Positions 60,346 through 64,000 of a stretch of 64,000 nucleotides of DNA are shown piece by piece. The position numbers and the translations under genes are program-made. The notes under the pieces were generated by a model that was given only the letters and a program-made list of their open reading frames with translations, had not been told where the DNA came from and made no database searches. This stretch comes from Methanoculleus sp. 7T (GTDB taxonomy: Archaea > Halobacteriota > Methanomicrobia > Methanomicrobiales > Methanoculleaceae). Each line of letters starts with the position of its first letter. Position 1 is the stretch's first letter. Location of the stretch: the NCBI RefSeq assembly GCF_023195915.1, contig NZ_JALPRP010000002.1:186001-250000 (forward strand). The letters are read 5' to 3'.

Positions 60346-62238
60346 ATGGTGATTGAAGATAAGCTTCAGGAACTCAAAGAGCAGATTAACAAGATTGTTC
60401 CCAGCGGGATTACGATCTCGGATGTCGAGTTCGAAGGGCCTGAACTGGTAATTTATACCGATGATCCGAAGCAGTTTGCCGATCAGGCGGATCTGATTAA
60501 AGTATTGGCACGTGACCTCCGGAAGCGCATCGTCGTGCGCCCGAACATCCTCGAGGACCCCGAGCGGGCGGCCCAAGAGATCAGGGCCGTTGTGCCGGAG
60601 AATGCAGGGATATCCGACCTCTTCTTCGACCCGGAGACCGGCGAGGTCCTCATCGAGGCGGAGAAGCCGGGCGTGGTCATCGGCAAGAACGGCGTAACGC
60701 TCCGGGAGATCACAAAGCAGATCGGCTGGACGCCGAAGGTGGTCCGGACACCGCCTATCGAGAGTTCGACGGTGAAGCAGATCCGGACGTTTCTGCGTTC
60801 GGTGAAGGATGAGCGGAAGGCGTTCTTGCGAAAGATCGGCCACCGCATCCATAGAGAGGTCACGAGCAAAGACCAGTGGCTGCGGGTCACCACGCTCGGA
60901 TGCTGCCGTGAGGTCGGTCGCGCTGCGTTCCTGATCTCAACGCCGGAGAGTAAGATCCTCGTGGACTGCGGCGAGAAGCCGGGCAGCGCTGCGAACGGGA
61001 CGCCCTATCTCTACGTGCCCGAGATCTATCCCCTCGACTCGCTCGACGCGGTGGTGCTCACCCACGCGCACCTCGACCACTGCGCTCTCGTCCCCCTTCT
61101 CTTCAAGTACGGCTATGAGGGCCCGGTCTACTCGACCCCGCCGACGAGGGACCTCTCGGCGATGCTTCAACTCGACTACTTGGACGTCGTCAGGAAGGAG
61201 ACGGATAAGATTCCCTACACCTCGAGCGAGGTGAAGACTTACATAAAGCACTCCATCACCCTCAACTACGGCAGCGTGACCGATATCGCTCCCGATATCA
61301 AACTCACCTTCCATAACGCGGGGCACATCCTCGGGTCGGCAGTCGCGCACTTCCACATCGGAGAGGGCCTCTACAACATCGCATTCACCGGGGACTTCAA
61401 TTATCAGAAGACCAGGCTCTTCTCCCCGGCGGTCTCGTCGTTCCCCCGCCTAGAGGCTCTCTTCATGGAGAGCACCTACGGCGGATCGAACGATATCCAG
61501 CCGCAGCGCAAAGATGCGGAGGAGAAACTCTACGAGACGGTCTCGACGACGCTCCAGCGCGGCGGCAAGGTGATCATTCCTGCGTTCGCCGTCGGGCGGT
61601 CGCAGGAGGTCATGCTCGCCCTCGAGGAGGGGATTCGAAGGCAGAAGATACCCCCGGTGAAGATCTACCTCGACGGGATGATCAAGGAAGCGACGGCGAT
61701 CCACACCACCTACCCGGAGTACCTGAACAACGACCTCCGGAACCAGATCTTCCGCGAGGGGTTGAACCCCTTCCTGGCCGACGCCTTTGTCCAGGTGGAC
61801 TCGCCGGTTCTCCGCGAGCAGGTGGTCTCGGGCGAACCCTGCGTCATCATCACCACGAGCGGTATGGTCAACGGCGGGCCGGTGATGGAGTACCTTAAGG
61901 CTCTCGGTCCCGACGAGCGCAACGCACTGGTCTTCGTCGGGTATCAGGCTGAAGGGACGCTCGGGCGGCGTATCCAGAAAGGGTGGCGTGAGATCCCGCT
62001 CGGATGGCGCGAGACGATCGTGATCAACCTCGAGATAGCCACCATCGACGGGTTCTCGGGCCACTCCGACCGGAAGCAGCTGATGAACTACGTCGCTCAT
62101 CTTCAGCCGCGTCCGGAGAAGATCTTTACCATTCACGGCGATGAGAACAAGACCATCGACCTTGCCAGTTCCATCTACAAGCGGTACCGTATCGAGACCC
62201 ACTCTCCCATGAACCTCGAGACCTACCGCATGATCTAG
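60346..62238 (+). CDS. Beta-CASP ribonuclease aCPSF1/FttA (transcription termination factor)
   Basis: The 630-residue protein has two N-terminal KH-like domains (to about residue 145, with KPGVVIGKNGVTLREI), a metallo-beta-lactamase core (LTHAHLDHCALVP, NAGHILGSAVAHF, FTGDFN) and an inserted beta-CASP domain (AFAVGRSQEVMLAL, TTSGMVNGGP). The late SGHSDR follows. This is the archaeal CPSF73-like nuclease that cleaves nascent RNA and ends transcription genome-wide. The length is normal and the catalytic motifs are intact. Confidence 0.95.
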   Translation: MVIEDKLQELKEQINKIVPSGITISDVEFEGPELVIYTDDPKQFADQADLIKVLARDLRKRIVVRPNILEDPERAAQEIRAVVPENAGISDLFFDPETGEVLIEAEKPGVVIGKNGVTLREITKQIGWTPKVVRTPPIESSTVKQIRTFLRSVKDERKAFLRKIGHRIHREVTSKDQWLRVTTLGCCREVGRAAFLISTPESKILVDCGEKPGSAANGTPYLYVPEIYPLDSLDAVVLTHAHLDHCALVPLLFKYGYEGPVYSTPPTRDLSAMLQLDYLDVVRKETDKIPYTSSEVKTYIKHSITLNYGSVTDIAPDIKLTFHNAGHILGSAVAHFHIGEGLYNIAFTGDFNYQKTRLFSPAVSSFPRLEALFMESTYGGSNDIQPQRKDAEEKLYETVSTTLQRGGKVIIPAFAVGRSQEVMLALEEGIRRQKIPPVKIYLDGMIKEATAIHTTYPEYLNNDLRNQIFREGLNPFLADAFVQVDSPVLREQVVSGEPCVIITTSGMVNGGPVMEYLKALGPDERNALVFVGYQAEGTLGRRIQKGWREIPLGWRETIVINLEIATIDGFSGHSDRKQLMNYVAHLQPRPEKIFTIHGDENKTIDLASSIYKRYRIETHSPMNLETYRMI

Positions 62239-62240
62239 GG

Positions 62241-63308
62241 ATGTCTCGGAACCTGCCCATTCTCCTCGGGGTATTCGTGGTGATGGCGCTCTCCAACGCC
62301 GTCGTCCCGGTTCTTCCCGATTTCGGAGAGGGGGCGGCAATGCAAGGGGCGGTCTACGCCGCATACTTTTTTGGCGCGTTTGTTGCGGTGCTCCCGGCAG
62401 GGATAGCGAGCGACCGGATCGGCCGCGTGCCGCTCATTCGTGCCGGGCTTCTCCTGACCCTCATAAGCGGGGTTCTCATCCTGCTCTTTCCCTCGGGCCT
62501 CCCGCTCCTCATCTTCCGCGTGGTCGAGGGGGTTGGGGCCGGGCTCTTCCTCTCGGCGGCGCTTGCGTGGGCGAACTCGCACCCGTCGTCAGGGCAGATC
62601 AGCGGCTACGTCATGGCGGCCCAGAACCTCGGTCTGGTTGCCGGGCTCCTTGCCGCCGGATGGCTTGACGCAGTCTTCGAGAGCCATCTTGCAGGAATCG
62701 CCCTCTTTACGGTGTTCGCCGTCCCTGCACTCGGGATGAGCGTCGTGGTCAGGGAGAGCGGTCATGGGGGGTTTGCGAAGGCCGACCTCCCGGCAATCGT
62801 CAGGAACTACTTCTGGCTCTTTGCAGCGGCAGCCGTCCTTGTGGGCATGACGGGAGCGGTAGCGGCCATCTATCCGGGATACACGGGGAGCGACCCGTCG
62901 CTCCTTGCCCTCCAGTTAGCGACGATCAACATCGCGACCGTCGTTGCCGTGCTCATCGCACCCCGTGTCGCCCTCCGGCCGGTTCCGACCATCCAGGTCT
63001 CCTCGATTCTCATGGCCGGGGCGGTCGCGGCGGGTTACTTCACACCCTATGCCCTCCCGGTCATCGGCGGCCTTGCGGGCGTGATCATCGTCGCAATACT
63101 TGCGTTCCTTGCCGAGACGAGGATCCAGCAGGGTGTGATGGCCGGGCTCTTCAACACCGCGACCTACGCCGGATTCACATTCCTTGCCGCCTTTGCCGGA
63201 CTGGCTGCGGGAGAACTCGGTTTCCCGACCGCGTTTCTCCTGCTTGCCGTGATGGCGGCGGTGATGGCGTTTACCGTCGGCGGGTGCCGATGCGAGTATC
63301 GCGGGTGA
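62241..63308 (+). CDS. Major facilitator superfamily transporter
   Basis: The 355-residue protein has about 11-12 hydrophobic helices and a clear MFS motif A variant between helices 2 and 3 (GIASDRIGRVPLIR). The second half is less conserved. It is somewhat short for an MFS protein. The substrate is unknown. It starts two bases after the aCPSF1 stop and has no clear ribosome-binding site, so it is probably read from the aCPSF1 message. Confidence 0.8.
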   Translation: MSRNLPILLGVFVVMALSNAVVPVLPDFGEGAAMQGAVYAAYFFGAFVAVLPAGIASDRIGRVPLIRAGLLLTLISGVLILLFPSGLPLLIFRVVEGVGAGLFLSAALAWANSHPSSGQISGYVMAAQNLGLVAGLLAAGWLDAVFESHLAGIALFTVFAVPALGMSVVVRESGHGGFAKADLPAIVRNYFWLFAAAAVLVGMTGAVAAIYPGYTGSDPSLLALQLATINIATVVAVLIAPRVALRPVPTIQVSSILMAGAVAAGYFTPYALPVIGGLAGVIIVAILAFLAETRIQQGVMAGLFNTATYAGFTFLAAFAGLAAGELGFPTAFLLLAVMAAVMAFTVGGCRCEYRG

Positions 63309-63353
63309 CCCGAAGCGCATTTCATATTACTATCCCCATCATAGGATCACCGC

Positions 63354-64000
63354 ATGAAGTTGCTGATCAACGGCGAGCGGCGCGACTCGGTCTCCGGGAA
63401 GGTGTTTACGGTGCGTAATCCCGCCACAGGGGATGTGGTCGGTGAGGCGCCGCTCGGGGGAGAGGACGACGTCCGACACGCCGTGGAGGCTGCCGGCGAG
63501 GCGTTCGCGGACTGGTCCGCAAAAAACCCGAGGGACAGGGCGAAGATTCTCTTCTTCGCCGCAGAAGAGGTGCGCCGCAGGAACACGGAACTCGGGTCGC
63601 TCCTGACCGCCGAGCAAGGGAAGCCCATCCGGGAAGCGGTCGACGAGATCAACGGGTTTGCGAACATCCTCGAGTACTACTACGCTCTCTCCGCGGGTGA
63701 GCGGGGGGAGTACCTGAACCTCCGGGGTTACGGTCGAACCCTTGTCCGGAGACGCCCGCTCGGTATTTGCGGCGCGATCATCCCTTGGAACATGCCGGCG
63801 ATCATCATGGGCTGGAAGATCGGGCCGGCCCTGACGGCAGGGAATACCTTGGTCCTGAAGCCGGCAGGGACCGCTCCGCTGACCTGTGGGAAACTTGCGG
63901 AGATCCTCGAGGGTGCGGGGCTTCCGCCGGGCGTCCTGAACGTCGTCACCGGGCCGGGGGAGACGGTCGGCCGTGAGATCGCGAGGAACCCGGGCATTCG
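63354..64000 (+). CDS. NAD(P)-dependent aldehyde dehydrogenase, 3' end missing
   Basis: The window cuts this gene after about 215 residues. The visible part has the aldehyde dehydrogenase N-terminus (INGERRDSVSGKVF), RRPLGICGAIIPWNMP (oxyanion Asn), LVLKPAGTAPLT with the NADP-site lysine, and GLPPGVLNVVTGPG. The catalytic Cys region lies outside. It resembles succinate-semialdehyde or lactaldehyde dehydrogenases; the exact substrate is undecided. GGATC lies upstream of the ATG. Confidence 0.88.
   Translation, partial: MKLLINGERRDSVSGKVFTVRNPATGDVVGEAPLGGEDDVRHAVEAAGEAFADWSAKNPRDRAKILFFAAEEVRRRNTELGSLLTAEQGKPIREAVDEINGFANILEYYYALSAGERGEYLNLRGYGRTLVRRRPLGICGAIIPWNMPAIIMGWKIGPALTAGNTLVLKPAGTAPLTCGKLAEILEGAGLPPGVLNVVTGPGETVGREIARNPGI

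Overview
The window reads as chromosomal DNA of a hydrogenotrophic methanogenic archaeon of the order Methanomicrobiales, most like Methanoculleus. The indicators are high GC content, archaeal informational genes (S17e, Alba, Sec61-beta, proteasome beta subunit, the aCPSF1/FttA termination ribonuclease, RaSEA for archaeosine), coenzyme F420 and cobamide genes, and a complete Eha membrane hydrogenase joined to formylmethanofuran dehydrogenase. The genus is an inference from gene content and style; no database comparison was possible.

Layout. 1-4 kb: end of a ThiN-domain protein, S17e, then a lysine-branch operon (dapA, dapB, asd) that contains a small ferredoxin and ends in Alba. 4-7 kb: a secreted protein, a DUF373 membrane protein and a coiled-coil protein. 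7-12.7 kb: ftsZ with a ribbon-helix-helix regulator of CdrS type and a striking palindromic upstream region, then divergent cobamide genes (cobD, cobY), an archaeal ornithine cyclodeaminase and RaSEA. 12.7-22.6 kb: a surface protein, tRNA-Ser, a flavin-binding protein, an HTH regulator, and DNA-maintenance genes (EEP nuclease, RecQ, an orphan DNA methylase, a HhH-GPD glycosylase) leading into nadE. 22.8-38 kb is accessory and signalling-rich: a kinase with a substituted phospho-acceptor, a Usp-Usp-GNAT fusion, K+ transport genes (CPA2 antiporter with RCK, TrkH), a PAS sensor without ATPase, and a three-gene corrinoid protein / UroD-like / histidine kinase operon. A frameshifted small gene and tRNA-Leu follow.

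38.9-49.9 kb is one continuous run of about 19 overlapping genes: EhaB-EhaP, then FwdDBAC, then a small zinc ribbon. Eha uses the ion gradient to reduce ferredoxin with H2, and Fwd spends that ferredoxin on CO2 reduction to formylmethanofuran, so the enzyme that makes the low-potential electrons and one that uses them would be made from one transcript.

50.2-51.1 kb is a non-coding stretch packed with small palindromes. It is followed by two tandem FAD/Rieske oxidoreductases that share an unusually similar patch. 54.6-64 kb returns to core genes: TreT-type trehalose synthase, cofE, Sec61-beta, an amidohydrolase, a Usp, a CBS protein, psmB, aCPSF1, an MFS transporter, and the start of an aldehyde dehydrogenase cut by the window edge.

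The best candidates for undescribed biology are the corrinoid/UroD/kinase operon (34.2-37.7 kb), the cdrS-ftsZ operator region (8.6-8.75 kb), the hairpin array (50.35-50.87 kb), and the catalytic-residue losses in NadE and in the 23 kb kinase.
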